Part shown: positions 1-8,106 of the stretch, piece by piece
How positions within the stretch are numbered: position 1 is the first letter of the stretch
Layout of the letters: each line of letters begins with the position of its first letter
Assembly (NCBI GenBank): GCA_021777355.1
Contig: JAJYDO010000010.1
Coordinates: 1 to 48,571, forward strand
Direction of reading: 5' to 3'
DNA: 48,571 bases
DNA from: Actinomycetes bacterium
GTDB lineage: Bacteria; Actinomycetota; Acidimicrobiia; Acidimicrobiales; JABEUL01
Notes under the pieces: generated by a model
Database searches by the model: none
Told to the model about the DNA's origin: nothing
Seen by the model: only the letters and a program-made list of their open reading frames with translations
Program-made: the position numbers and the translations under genes

Positions 1-2
1 TT

Positions 3-404
3 GACGATACGGCCTTTATGGACCATGCCTCCAAAGGAGGTTTCTTGGAGTGGGCTGAGTTCCTGGGGCACCACTACGGCACTCCTTGGCCGCATCCAAG
101 AGACGGTCAAGTCGTAATTTTGGAAATCGACGTCCAAGGCGCCGAGCAGGTTCTAAAAGCTCTTCCCAATAGCGCTCGAATGGTTTTTTTGATGCCTCCT
201 TCCAAACAGGTCCAAAAAGAGCGCTTAGAGCATCGCGGCGACTCGCCTGACCACGTCGCCAAAAGGCTCCAAGAAGCCGGTCGGGAAGAGGAGATTGGAC
301 TGAGTTTGGCTCAGGCAGTCGTAGTCAACGACGATCTTGAAAAAGCGGTAGGGGAAGTAGCTGGTAAGATAAGGGAGTGGAAGTTAAAACTTGCGAGCAA
401 GTAA
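3..404 (+). CDS. gmk: Guanylate kinase, C-terminal part (5' end outside window)
   Basis: Guanylate kinase phosphorylates GMP to GDP in the cytoplasm using ATP. The frame is open from base 3, before the first ATG at 18, so the gene starts outside the window and the P-loop is not visible. What is visible is family-typical: the FLEWAEFLGHHYGTPW stretch of the GMP-binding lid, VILEIDVQGAEQV in the core strand, a RGDSPDHVAKRLQ helix corresponding to the usual RGTDSEEVIxRR, and VVNDDLEKAV near the end. The family is usually about 190-210 residues, so roughly one third is missing. It is followed after 75 bases by rpoZ, a very common gmk-rpoZ pairing. The identification is firm. The true start cannot be given. 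Confidence 0.95.
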   Translation, partial: DDTAFMDHASKGGFLEWAEFLGHHYGTPWPHPRDGQVVILEIDVQGAEQVLKALPNSARMVFLMPPSKQVQKERLEHRGDSPDHVAKRLQEAGREEEIGLSLAQAVVVNDDLEKAVGEVAGKIREWKLKLASK

Positions 405-440
405 CTCCATTTTGGCTTGAGACCAATCCCTGAAAGAACC

Positions 441-459
441 GACCTGGACTAACCAGGTC
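441..459 (+). other. Hairpin between gmk and rpoZ
   Basis: GACCTGG (441-447) and CCAGGTC (453-459) form a perfect 7-bp stem with a 5-base loop. No T-run follows, so it is not a canonical intrinsic terminator. It lies about 20 bases before the rpoZ start and could be a processing, pausing or stability element. The function is inferred only. Confidence 0.4.
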
Positions 460-479
460 CCAAAACGCAAAGAGAATTC

Positions 480-959
480 ATGTCTGACGAACGAAACACA
501 ATGATGGAACCGCCGATAGAGGATCTGTTGGAAGCAGTTGGATCTAAGTTCACCTTGGTGACTTTGTCCTCAATGCGGGGTCGCCAGATTAATTCATACT
601 TCAACCAGCTGGGAGAAGGATTAGGTGCCATTGCGCCTCCTCAGGTCACTTCTGTGGCGAGAAAACCGCTCTCTATTGCCATGGAAGAGATAGCTGCCGG
701 GAAAATTAAGGTTAAATTCTTGGACTCCTCAGAATTGACTACAGAGGGTGCAGCAGAAATTACTGCTGAAGCGTCCGCAGAAATCGCACAGGAATTGCCC
801 GTAGAAGCCGCACAGGAATTACCTGTAGAAGTCGCTGCTGAAGTAGCCCCAGAGGCCGCAGAAGAGGTTGTTGCAGAGCAAACTCCTCAAGACGCTCCTC
901 AAACCGAGATATTGGATTCCGAGGTCGCTCCGGAACCATCCGAAAACAGCGAAGGCTAG
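480..959 (+). CDS. rpoZ: RNA polymerase omega subunit with long acidic C-terminal tail
   Basis: Omega binds the beta' subunit and helps RNA polymerase assembly. The first about 80 residues match the family: MEPPIEDLLEAVGSKFTLVT, SSMRGRQINSYFNQ, then VARKPLSIAMEEIAAGKI. Most omegas are about 70-110 residues, and this one has 159. The extra about 75 residues are almost only Glu, Ala, Pro, Val and Gln with no Lys or Arg, and contain a near-tandem AQELPVE repeat also visible in the DNA (about 786-830). The tail is probably disordered. A second possible start is Met8. Neighbours are gmk upstream and coaBC 6 bases downstream, so it is probably one operon. The omega assignment is confident. The role of the tail is unknown. 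Confidence 0.9.
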   Translation: MSDERNTMMEPPIEDLLEAVGSKFTLVTLSSMRGRQINSYFNQLGEGLGAIAPPQVTSVARKPLSIAMEEIAAGKIKVKFLDSSELTTEGAAEITAEASAEIAQELPVEAAQELPVEVAAEVAPEAAEEVVAEQTPQDAPQTEILDSEVAPEPSENSEG

Positions 960-965
960 TATTTC

Positions 966-2198
966 GTGGCTCGAGACACTCTGGATGGGGCTCGAGTTGT
1001 CCTAGGGGTCACGGGAGGAATCGCGGCCTACAAGGCAGTCGAAGTTTCGAGAAAACTTGTAGACCAAGGCGCCCACGTCATCCCGATCCTTACAAAAGGT
1101 GCGACCAGGTTTGTCGGTGAGACTACGTTTTCGGCACTTGGGTCAGAGAGAGCCCATGTTTCCATCAACGAAGATTCTGAAATAATCCCGCATACTTCAA
1201 TCGGCAAAAGCGCTGATCTCATCATCGTGGCGCCAGCCACTGCCAGGTTGATCGGCGCTTACGCCGCAGGCATTTCGTCAGATTTGCTTAGTGCCACCTT
1301 GCTTGCCACAAGAGCTCCTGTAATCATCTGCCCCGCAATGCACACGGAAATGTGGGAACACCCCGCAGTAATCGAAAATATTGCGACTTTGAAGCGCCGT
1401 GGAGTTGAAATTGTTGAGCCGGTTTCAGGAAGACTGGCAGGGGGAGACTTGGGGTCAGGAAGATTGGCCGACCCTGCAACAATTGTCGCCTATGCCAAAC
1501 GCCAATTGGCTAAAAGGGCGTTTTGGGAAACTAAGAGAATCCTTGTCACAGCAGGGGGCACCAGAGAGCCCATTGACCCAGTGAGGTTTATCTCCAATCG
1601 GTCTTCAGGCAAGCAAGGACATGCTTTGGCTTTTGAAGCCTGGATAAGAGGGGCTCAAGTGACTTTAGTGACTTCGACCAAAATAGATCCTCCACCCGGC
1701 ATCGAGGTGATTTTTGTCGAAACCGCGAGGGAGATGCAGAGCGCATGTGAAAAGGTTGCACCGGAGTGCGATGTCGTGATCATGGCTGCAGCGGTAGCTG
1801 ACTTTCAACCCAGTGAAGTATCGGCTTTAAAGATAAGCAGATCCAGCCCGATTAGTGAGATCAAGTTGGAGCCGGCGCCCGACATTCTGGCAGGTTTGGT
1901 TACTATGCGTGACCGTGCAAGTACTTCAGGTGAAACCACTGGAAAAGGGCGCCAAATCCTGGTAGGGTTCGCTGCAGAAACTCACGACGTTGTCCAAAAG
2001 GCTAATGCTAAATTGGAAGCTAAGGGAGTCGACCTTCTGGTAGCAAATGATGTATCTGCTCCGGGAGTTGGTTTCGACCATGACACGAATGCGGTCTTAA
2101 TATTGGACAGAAATGGCGGCAGAAGTGAAGTGGAAATTACCGATAAGAATTCCATTGCACGTGCAGTACTTAACTGCATCGAAAAATACCAAAACTAA
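966..2198 (+). CDS. coaBC: Bifunctional phosphopantothenoylcysteine decarboxylase / phosphopantothenate-cysteine ligase
   Basis: This catalyses two consecutive steps of coenzyme A synthesis: ligation of cysteine to phosphopantothenate (CoaB) and FMN-dependent decarboxylation (CoaC). The start is GTG. The N-terminal CoaC flavoprotein domain (about residues 8-180) has GVTGGIAAYKAVE, the catalytic His76 in PHTSIGKSADL, and PAMHTEMW at 123-130. The last has His where enterobacteria have Asn (PxMNxxMW), a variant I know from mycobacterial CoaBC. The CoaB domain (about 190-400) has TAGGTREPIDPVRF, NRSSGKQG, AAAVADFQP, the lysine of SALKISR and GFAAET. It lies 6 bases after rpoZ and 12 before metK, consistent with one transcript. 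Confidence 0.95.
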   Translation: MARDTLDGARVVLGVTGGIAAYKAVEVSRKLVDQGAHVIPILTKGATRFVGETTFSALGSERAHVSINEDSEIIPHTSIGKSADLIIVAPATARLIGAYAAGISSDLLSATLLATRAPVIICPAMHTEMWEHPAVIENIATLKRRGVEIVEPVSGRLAGGDLGSGRLADPATIVAYAKRQLAKRAFWETKRILVTAGGTREPIDPVRFISNRSSGKQGHALAFEAWIRGAQVTLVTSTKIDPPPGIEVIFVETAREMQSACEKVAPECDVVIMAAAVADFQPSEVSALKISRSSPISEIKLEPAPDILAGLVTMRDRASTSGETTGKGRQILVGFAAETHDVVQKANAKLEAKGVDLLVANDVSAPGVGFDHDTNAVLILDRNGGRSEVEITDKNSIARAVLNCIEKYQN

Positions 2199-2210
2199 TA
2201 GGAGTAATTA

Positions 2211-3410
2211 ATGACTGCTCGAACTATGTTCACTTCAGAATCAGTAACGGAAGGTCACCCGGATAAAATTGCCGACCAGATTTCCGACTCGGTCTTAGAT
2301 GCGATTCTCGCCGAGGATCCTCATGCCAGAGTTGCCTGCGAAACCCTCGTGACTACCGGTCTCATCTTGGTGTCGGGCGAGGTGACCACAACTGCCAAAC
2401 CGGACATTGCAGCTATTGCCAGAGAGACTGTGCGCTCGATTGGATACGATGACTCGGCAAAAGGATTCGACGCTAATACCTGCGGTGTTTTGGTGACACT
2501 CGACAAGCAGTCACCAGATATCAGCCAAGGTGTGACAAGTGCTCTTGAAGTTAGAACGGGAACTGCAGGTGAAGACGTGCTCAATGCCCAAGGCGCCGGA
2601 GATCAGGGAATGATGTTCGGATTTGCATGTGATGATACTCCGGATCTTATGCCGCTTCCTATTTGGCTGGCACACCGTCTTTCTGAGAGGTTAAGCGAAG
2701 TGAGAAAAGGCGGGATCATTGACTACCTGCGACCAGATGGCAAAACGCAGGTATCTATTGTTTTTGAAGGGGCCAAGCCTGTTGCAATTAACACGGTTTT
2801 GATCTCCACCCAGCATGCAGATGGCATTGATTTGCAAAATGAACTTGCTCCTGCTTTAAAAGAGTTTGTGATTGACCCGTTGCTCCCGAGCGATCTTGAT
2901 ATCGGCGACTTGCGAATACTTGTCAACCCGACAGGAAAGTTTGTTCTGGGCGGACCCCACGCAGACACCGGGTTAACAGGTCGAAAAATCATTGTCGACA
3001 CCTACGGAGGAGGGGCCAGGCATGGAGGAGGCGCATTTTCAGGCAAGGATCCTTCAAAAGTAGATAGGTCTGCCGCATATGCAGCCAGATGGGTAGCCAA
3101 GCATGTGGTGAGCTCAAAGGCGGCCAGAAAGTGCGAGATCCAAGTAGCATATGCCATTGGCGTAGCTCAGCCTGTGTCGATATTTGTTGAAACTTTCGGA
3201 ACCGAAAATGTTGATCCTCAAAAGATTGAAGCTGCAATACGGGAGGTCTTTGACCTTCGCCCTGCCGCAATTATTCAAGACCTTGATTTAAGGCGTCCAA
3301 TTTACAGAAAGACTGCCGCATACGGACACTTTGGACGTCAAGAAAAAGACTTTACCTGGGAGACCACCTCGCGCTTAGAGGAGTTTTCACGCGCAGTTGG
3401 AATAAGCTAA
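2211..3410 (+). CDS. metK: S-adenosylmethionine synthetase
   Basis: MetK makes S-adenosylmethionine from ATP and methionine in the cytosol. The 399 residues match the usual family length. Visible signatures are [20 protein letters not shown] at the N-terminus (GHPDK at 15-19 binds ATP/Mg), [10 protein letters not shown] in the middle, the [16 protein letters not shown] loop, and GHFGR near the C-terminus. AGGAG six bases before the ATG is a good ribosome-binding site. It sits between coaBC and priA with 12- and 7-base gaps, an arrangement common in actinobacteria. SAM supplied here is also used by RlmN further along. Confidence 0.97.
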   Translation: MTARTMFTSESVTEGHPDKIADQISDSVLDAILAEDPHARVACETLVTTGLILVSGEVTTTAKPDIAAIARETVRSIGYDDSAKGFDANTCGVLVTLDKQSPDISQGVTSALEVRTGTAGEDVLNAQGAGDQGMMFGFACDDTPDLMPLPIWLAHRLSERLSEVRKGGIIDYLRPDGKTQVSIVFEGAKPVAINTVLISTQHADGIDLQNELAPALKEFVIDPLLPSDLDIGDLRILVNPTGKFVLGGPHADTGLTGRKIIVDTYGGGARHGGGAFSGKDPSKVDRSAAYAARWVAKHVVSSKAARKCEIQVAYAIGVAQPVSIFVETFGTENVDPQKIEAAIREVFDLRPAAIIQDLDLRRPIYRKTAAYGHFGRQEKDFTWETTSRLEEFSRAVGIS

Positions 3411-3417
3411 GTATTTC

Positions 3418-5265
3418 ATGGGCCAAGGCCTAGAAGATTTAGAAAAAATTGTTACAGTAATTCCCGACATAACAGGACTTGACAGAGAGTTTGACTACGC
3501 AGTCACCACCTCTCTGGCCTGGAATAAAAATGGCGTGCCAGTTGATTTTGATCACCTTGAAATTGGAATAATAGTCAACATAACCATCCACAACCGAAAG
3601 GCTCGCGGTTGGATAATCGGCAAGAAACTTAGAAGCGAGAGACAAGTGCTCCCGCTAACTTCCCTTTACTCCATTGGTCCCAATCAAGACACTGTAGAAC
3701 TTTGTCGCTGGGCTGCATTTCGCTATGGAGGACCAATTAGATCTTTCTTGGTGGCAGGATCTCCAAAAAAGAAAATGGTCCCGAATGAGGGCTCAAGCCC
3801 TAAGTTGATGGCTGAGCATCTGAGTTTGGAACTTGGCGAGGAGCAGAAACAAATTGTCAACGAGATTTACGGCCCGGATGAATCAGGTGCTCCGTCAAAA
3901 ATAGTTCTGCGACTGCCGCCAAAGGCAGGTTCTTTTTGGCTTATCCAAGCTATGGTGGAAAGATCGCCTTTAAAAACAATATTGGTAATAGTTGGGAACC
4001 AAAATCGACTGCATGAATACGAAACCAAACTGAACAATGCCGGCATTAGTTTTGCTTTTCCCGAAGCTCTTTTTTTCGGGCATGAGAAATATCAGGTAGT
4101 ACTTGGACTAAGAAACGCGGTTTTTGCCAGAATTGAAAGTGACCAGCTTGGGGGCGCCGTGGTAATTGACAGTGATTCGTATTCGCTTAAGTCTGATCGG
4201 GCACCCACTTGGGATGCTTCGGAAGTTTTGCTGAAAAGATGCGAGATGGCCAACGCGCCTTGCATTTTGGTGTCCTCCGTGCCTAAAGTTACTCAGCTGG
4301 CCTTAGGGAGGCTTCACACAATCGACAGGGCAAGAGAGCGCTCATTGTGGCCAGCCATTCACATCACCGATGCCAACAGCGAAGATCCCGTCTATGCGCC
4401 ATTTGGATCCGATTTGACTGAAATTATGCGAAGCGCAACAAGGTCTAGCCAAGTGCTGGTGATTTGGAACAAACTTGGCAAAGTGAGATCTTTGGTATGT
4501 AAAAACTGCCATATTCCACTATCTTGTCCCAATTGCAGGTCAAGCCTTGTCCCAAGCGGCGAGGGCACTGCAGTGCTTGTATGTGATCTATGCGGATATG
4601 ATCAGGCTAAATTTTGTCAAAATTGCGGAAGCACAAAGCTTGCAAACTATAACAGAGGCGTTTTAAAAGTCAGAGATGAACTTGAAAAGATACTAGGTCC
4701 AAAAAAACAAGTAAGCGTGGTCACAAAAGATGATCAGGATCTGGACGGGGAAGTAATAGTTGGAACTAACGCAGTGCTGAGCCGAGTTGAAAGCGCCTTA
4801 GCCGTCGTTTGGCCAGATATTGACCGAGAGATATTGATGCCAAATATTTTGGCTGTGGAAGAGCTCATGTCAAGTCTTGCCCAAGCTGCCAGAATCTGTC
4901 CTTCCAGAGCACAAGACGGCAGCGGGGGTATATTTGTAAGAACCCGATTTCCAGACCATCCTGTGATCAAATCACTTTTGTTAGGCGATCCTGGGATTGT
5001 TGCTGATTTTGAACTTGAGAGAAGGAAAACTTTAGACCTCCCTCCCTTTAAAGCGGTAGCGGAGATCTCTGGAGAACCTTTTAAAACCAAGGAGTTCACA
5101 GATTTGATTTCCCAAGCAGATTTAGTGGTCTTAGGCCCGTCTCCAAGCGGCTCTTACTTGCTTAAAGCAAATTCAGATGAAGAGTTATCCCAAGCAATCT
5201 GGCAAGCAAAGATGTCAATGAAGTCTTCAAAAGGCGTGCGGATAGCAGTTGGGAGCATCAGCTAG
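3418..5265 (+). CDS. priA: PriA-like primosomal protein with degenerate helicase motifs
   Basis: PriA recognises stalled forks and restarts replication. The 615-residue protein has the PriA N-terminal DNA-binding region (IPDITGLDREFDYAV) and the paired Cys motifs of the zinc domain (CKNC, CPNC, CDLC, CQNC, at about residues 360-410). Where a Walker A GxGKT should stand it has LRLPPKAGSFW, and the DEXH box position reads VVIDSDSY. ATP-dependent helicase activity is therefore unlikely. That degeneration is known for actinobacterial PriA proteins, so it is a lineage trait rather than decay. It is shorter than E. coli PriA (732 residues). It lies 7 bases after metK and 2 before the YggS gene. Confidence 0.88.
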   Translation: MGQGLEDLEKIVTVIPDITGLDREFDYAVTTSLAWNKNGVPVDFDHLEIGIIVNITIHNRKARGWIIGKKLRSERQVLPLTSLYSIGPNQDTVELCRWAAFRYGGPIRSFLVAGSPKKKMVPNEGSSPKLMAEHLSLELGEEQKQIVNEIYGPDESGAPSKIVLRLPPKAGSFWLIQAMVERSPLKTILVIVGNQNRLHEYETKLNNAGISFAFPEALFFGHEKYQVVLGLRNAVFARIESDQLGGAVVIDSDSYSLKSDRAPTWDASEVLLKRCEMANAPCILVSSVPKVTQLALGRLHTIDRARERSLWPAIHITDANSEDPVYAPFGSDLTEIMRSATRSSQVLVIWNKLGKVRSLVCKNCHIPLSCPNCRSSLVPSGEGTAVLVCDLCGYDQAKFCQNCGSTKLANYNRGVLKVRDELEKILGPKKQVSVVTKDDQDLDGEVIVGTNAVLSRVESALAVVWPDIDREILMPNILAVEELMSSLAQAARICPSRAQDGSGGIFVRTRFPDHPVIKSLLLGDPGIVADFELERRKTLDLPPFKAVAEISGEPFKTKEFTDLISQADLVVLGPSPSGSYLLKANSDEELSQAIWQAKMSMKSSKGVRIAVGSIS

Positions 5266-5267
5266 AA

Positions 5268-5915
5268 ATGCCACCAACTGCAAATGAGATCGCCCAATCC
5301 TTCATAAAAATTAAGGAAAGAATAAGACAGGCTGGGCGGGATTTGGATTCTTTAACCATTGTGGGAGTGACAAAAGGATTCGATGCCCACACTGTGCAAC
5401 TGGCTTTGCAAGCTGGCATTGAAAACTTTGGCGAAAACTATTCGAGCGAGTTTGTTAACAAAGCAAAACTTGTGACGGGTGCGGCCACGTGGCATTTTAT
5501 TGGAACAATTCAGAGAAGAAACATCCTGTCAATGGCAAAATACGTATCTCTTTGGCACTCAATTGCAAGAATTGAGGAAGCAGCAGGGATAGCAGATTTA
5601 GCACCAGGGGCTGAGGGGCTGGTGCAGCTAGATCTAGCCAAGCTTCCAAATAGAAATGGCGTCAAAATATCGGACCTTTCTAGATTTATGGATTTAATAT
5701 CTAAAATCGATATATCTATCAGGGGTTTTATGTGTATGGGAGTTCCCAATGACGTGAGTCGAACAAGGGAGATATTCATAAAAGCACATGAAATTTCACA
5801 GGATTTTGGGTTGTCCGATTTGTCGATGGGGATGAGTGACGACTTGGAAGTTGCACTTGAGTGCGGCTCGACGATAGTGAGAATTGGTAGTGCATTATTG
5901 GGCCAAAGAGCCTAA
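5268..5915 (+). CDS. YggS/PROSC-type pyridoxal-phosphate homeostasis protein
   Basis: This is a single-domain PLP-binding barrel protein that buffers free PLP and affects amino-acid metabolism. No enzymatic reaction is established for the family. The PLP lysine lies in VGVTKGFDAHTV, followed by GIENFGENYSSEF, WHFIGTIQRRN, RGFMCMG and LSMGMSDDLEVALECGST, and it ends IRIGSALLGQR-like (VRIGSALLGQRA). Its length of 215 residues fits the family (about 220-230). Genes of this family usually sit just before sepF, as here. It follows priA by 2 bases, so it probably rides on the upstream transcript. Confidence 0.92.
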   Translation: MPPTANEIAQSFIKIKERIRQAGRDLDSLTIVGVTKGFDAHTVQLALQAGIENFGENYSSEFVNKAKLVTGAATWHFIGTIQRRNILSMAKYVSLWHSIARIEEAAGIADLAPGAEGLVQLDLAKLPNRNGVKISDLSRFMDLISKIDISIRGFMCMGVPNDVSRTREIFIKAHEISQDFGLSDLSMGMSDDLEVALECGSTIVRIGSALLGQRA

Positions 5916-5950
5916 AAAAGTGTAAGATTGCAGAAAAGGAGGATTGAAAC

Positions 5951-6559
5951 ATGGCTTCATTTATGCGTCGTGCCATGGTAACCATAGGGTTAGCCGACGA
6001 AGACGAGGATGACATTGATAGGTACGATCGCTACGACGGTTACGACTATGAAGAAGATGAAATCACTAGACCTGCGACCCTTGGGCGCCGAGTAGAGCCG
6101 CCTGCCATGAGACCAGAGCCCCAGAGGCCAGCTTCCACTTTGCGTCCCGTTGCATCAAGACCCGCTCCGGCCAGAGTTATGAGACCAGCTGAAAGACCTG
6201 AAGCTTCTCAAAAACTTCAAGATGCTCAAAGAACTTCTCAACCAGTGGCGAGAGTCACTAGAGAATCACTTATTGGCGCTCAAATTAGTGCAAAGCCTTT
6301 TGTGGTTGCACCTAAGAAATACAGCGATGCCCAACAGATAGGCGATCATCTCAAGTCCGAACAGCCCGTGATAGTTAACTTGCAAGTTGTCGAGCGGGAA
6401 CTCGCACGAAGAATGATTGATTTTTGCTCGGGCCTGACTTATGCGTTAAACGGCTCGATGGAAAAAGTCGCTGACCAAGTGTTCCTCTTGACGCCTTCTA
6501 ATGTTGAAGTTTCCAAAGAAGAAAGAGAGCGGATACAGCGCCACGGACTGTTCCAGTAA
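5951..6559 (+). CDS. sepF: Cell division protein SepF
   Basis: SepF tethers FtsZ to the membrane and organises the division septum, and it is the main FtsZ anchor in actinobacteria. The short N-terminus (MASFMRRAMVTIGLA) can form the membrane-binding amphipathic helix. Residues about 15-100 are an acidic then Pro/Arg-rich linker. The C-terminal about 90 residues are the SepF core: KPFVVAPKKYSDAQQIGDHL, VIVNLQVVERELARRMIDF, GSMEKVADQVFLLTP. A strong AAGGAGG ribosome site precedes the ATG. The SepF-YggT-DivIVA order is conserved in Gram-positive bacteria. Here ftsZ itself is not in the window. Confidence 0.95.
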   Translation: MASFMRRAMVTIGLADEDEDDIDRYDRYDGYDYEEDEITRPATLGRRVEPPAMRPEPQRPASTLRPVASRPAPARVMRPAERPEASQKLQDAQRTSQPVARVTRESLIGAQISAKPFVVAPKKYSDAQQIGDHLKSEQPVIVNLQVVERELARRMIDFCSGLTYALNGSMEKVADQVFLLTPSNVEVSKEERERIQRHGLFQ

Positions 6560-6582
6560 TTCAAAATTGCTTCCACATATGA

Positions 6583-6600
6583 CTATTTGGCTTCAAATAG
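6583..6600 (+). other. Hairpin between sepF and yggT
   Basis: CTATTTG (6583-6589) and CAAATAG (6594-6600) pair perfectly around a 4-base loop in the 82-base gap. It has no T-run. It may be an intra-operon stability or attenuation element. No stronger claim is possible. Confidence 0.35.
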
Positions 6601-6641
6601 GTCCATCAAATTAGTTACGGACAAATCGGGAATTATTTGTC

Positions 6642-6896
6642 ATGCGGATATTGATTTACTACGCCATTCAAATCTTGATTGTTATTCTCATCGTCCAGGC
6701 AGTACTGTCCTGGATTCCCGTTGAGCCATCGTCTGCTTTTTATAAAATTAAAAGGGATTTAAATTCTATTACCAATGTCTTTTTAGGCCCTATCCGGAAA
6801 GTAATTCCACCCGTAGGTGGGGGAGGAGTTCAAATTGATCTTTCCATCATGGTGCTTATCGTGATTTTAGAAGTAGTGGCAAAAATAATTGGTTGA
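6642..6896 (+). CDS. YggT family membrane protein
   Basis: This is a small (84-residue) integral membrane protein of the YggT family, usually linked to cell division or osmotic tolerance in Gram-positives. It is predicted to have two transmembrane helices: residues about 3-23 (IYYAIQILIVILIVQAVLSW) and about 63-82. Between them is the family's conserved loop with LNSITNVFLGPIRKVIPP. It sits between sepF and divIVA as in many actinobacteria. The exact molecular function is not established for the family. Confidence 0.88.
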   Translation: MRILIYYAIQILIVILIVQAVLSWIPVEPSSAFYKIKRDLNSITNVFLGPIRKVIPPVGGGGVQIDLSIMVLIVILEVVAKIIG

Positions 6897-6921
6897 CCTT
6901 AACCGCCAGGTGTGAAATCTA

Positions 6922-6950
6922 TTGACATCATCAAGTTTGCCTGGTAATTT
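6922..6950 (+). promoter_or_regulatory. Promoter-like sequence P1 upstream of divIVA
   Basis: TTGACA (6922-6927) is a perfect -35, followed by a 17-base spacer ending TGG (extended -10 type) and TAATTT (6945-6950). If used, transcription would start about 225 bases before divIVA and include the inverted-repeat leader at 6990-7079. Confidence 0.45.
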
Positions 6951-6989
6951 CTAAGTTTTATTTTTAGAAGTCGGGTTTTTCTTCAAGGC

Positions 6990-7079
6990 AAGGACAAGAC
7001 AGTCTTCTACGTGAGACATGTCACCCTATGCAATAGTTTGGAAGGAAAATTCTTTCTAAGTCCAGGCAGTCTTGTCCTT
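6990..7079 (+). other. Inverted-repeat leader or small-RNA candidate between yggT and divIVA
   Basis: AAGGACAAGAC (6990-7000) is the exact reverse complement of GTCTTGTCCTT (7069-7079), an 11-bp perfect stem closing about 70 bases. The left arm also overlaps a local palindrome, AAGAC-A-GTCTT. It lies downstream of promoter-like P1 and upstream of P2, so it could be a leader structure or a separate small RNA. It matches no known RNA family that I recognise. Confidence 0.5.
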
Positions 7080-7104
7080 TAAAAGTCCTATTAGATACTA
7101 CTTT

Positions 7105-7133
7105 TTGACACCAAATTAGATAATGGGGATTAT
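7105..7133 (+). promoter_or_regulatory. Promoter-like sequence P2 upstream of divIVA
   Basis: TTGACA (7105-7110), a 17-base spacer and GATTAT (7128-7133, 4 of 6 consensus bases) place a likely start near 7140, about 40 bases before the divIVA ATG. It is the better candidate for the main divIVA promoter. Confidence 0.5.
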
Positions 7134-7180
7134 TTTGGGCCAGTTATCCTATTTGCTTTCAAAGGGGCTACGATAGGGAT

Positions 7181-8062
7181 ATGGAATTAATGAGTAAAGT
7201 CCTTCGGGAAGTAGAATTCAGAGAAGGGCTTCGGGGATACAATCGAGATGAAGTTGACGATTTTCTTGAAAGAATGGCACTCGAAGCCGACGCTATCCAG
7301 AATCGCCTAGATGGAGCGCTTGACACTATCTCGGACCTGGAGGAAAAAATCCAGGAACTCGAAGCCAACAAGGGTGCCCCAGAGATTCGCTATATTGAAA
7401 AGGAAGCCGAGCGTGCTCCACAAGTAGTCCAAGCAGGCCCCACCATAAACGTCGTTGATGAGCACTCGCTTAGCGAAGCAATGTCAAAGACCTTGATCCA
7501 CGCTCAAAGGACAGCAGATGCTGTTCTTAACGAGGCGAGAGAGCAAGCAAATTTGCTGGTCGTTCAAGCTGAAGCACAAGCCAAGCAACTTGAGACTCAG
7601 AGCAAAGAAGCTATTGAAAAACACGTAATTGCACTTGAAGCAAATAAAGCTGCACTTCAAAACGAAGTTATTAAACTGACCAAGCTTTTAGAGGTTGAAA
7701 GAGAAGAAATGGCGAGCGGGCTTTCACAGCTGGCGGAATGGGTGAGAAGCCATCTTGCAACCGACAGGCTCCAATCACTTGTTGACGGTGCAAATGTGGA
7801 TTCTCCGTCATTTGATTCAACCGGTCCTGATTCCGAGCCGACTCCGAAGGTTTACAATCTCGATTATTTTGGCGAAACTTCGGCAGATGAAACTGAGTTG
7901 GCTGACATTGACCTTCCGAGCGAACCAGGCAGCGTAGATCCCGGAGATTTTGGCACATCTGTGGTCGGCGAGGATTTAAATTCGACGAACGGTGAGTTTA
8001 AAATCTCGCCAAGTGCAAGCATCAGAATCATTGAGCCCGGTCAATCTCTTTTCCCGGAATAA
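7181..8062 (+). CDS. divIVA: DivIVA / Wag31-type polar scaffold protein
   Basis: DivIVA binds curved membrane at poles and septa through its N-terminal crossed-loop domain. In actinobacteria it directs polar wall growth. The N-terminus contains the DivIVA consensus REVEFREGLRGYNRDEVDDF and FLERMALEAD, followed by a coiled coil (about 30-65), a linker and a second long Ala/Glu/Gln-rich coiled coil (about 95-180). The last about 90 residues are acidic and probably disordered. Met4 at 7190 is an alternative start. Length (293) resembles Wag31 (260). It ends 44 bases from the convergent ileS end. No clear terminator hairpin is seen between them. Confidence 0.93.
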   Translation: MELMSKVLREVEFREGLRGYNRDEVDDFLERMALEADAIQNRLDGALDTISDLEEKIQELEANKGAPEIRYIEKEAERAPQVVQAGPTINVVDEHSLSEAMSKTLIHAQRTADAVLNEAREQANLLVVQAEAQAKQLETQSKEAIEKHVIALEANKAALQNEVIKLTKLLEVEREEMASGLSQLAEWVRSHLATDRLQSLVDGANVDSPSFDSTGPDSEPTPKVYNLDYFGETSADETELADIDLPSEPGSVDPGDFGTSVVGEDLNSTNGEFKISPSASIRIIEPGQSLFPE

Positions 8063-8106
8063 CTTATATTTTTTCTATTAAAGCACTTTATAATCTGCCC
8101 GAGGGA

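Noticed and set aside
3418-5265. Pseudogene call for priA because Walker motifs are missing
   Set aside because: The frame is intact and the zinc-binding Cys pairs are complete; loss of helicase motifs is a known property of actinobacterial PriA.
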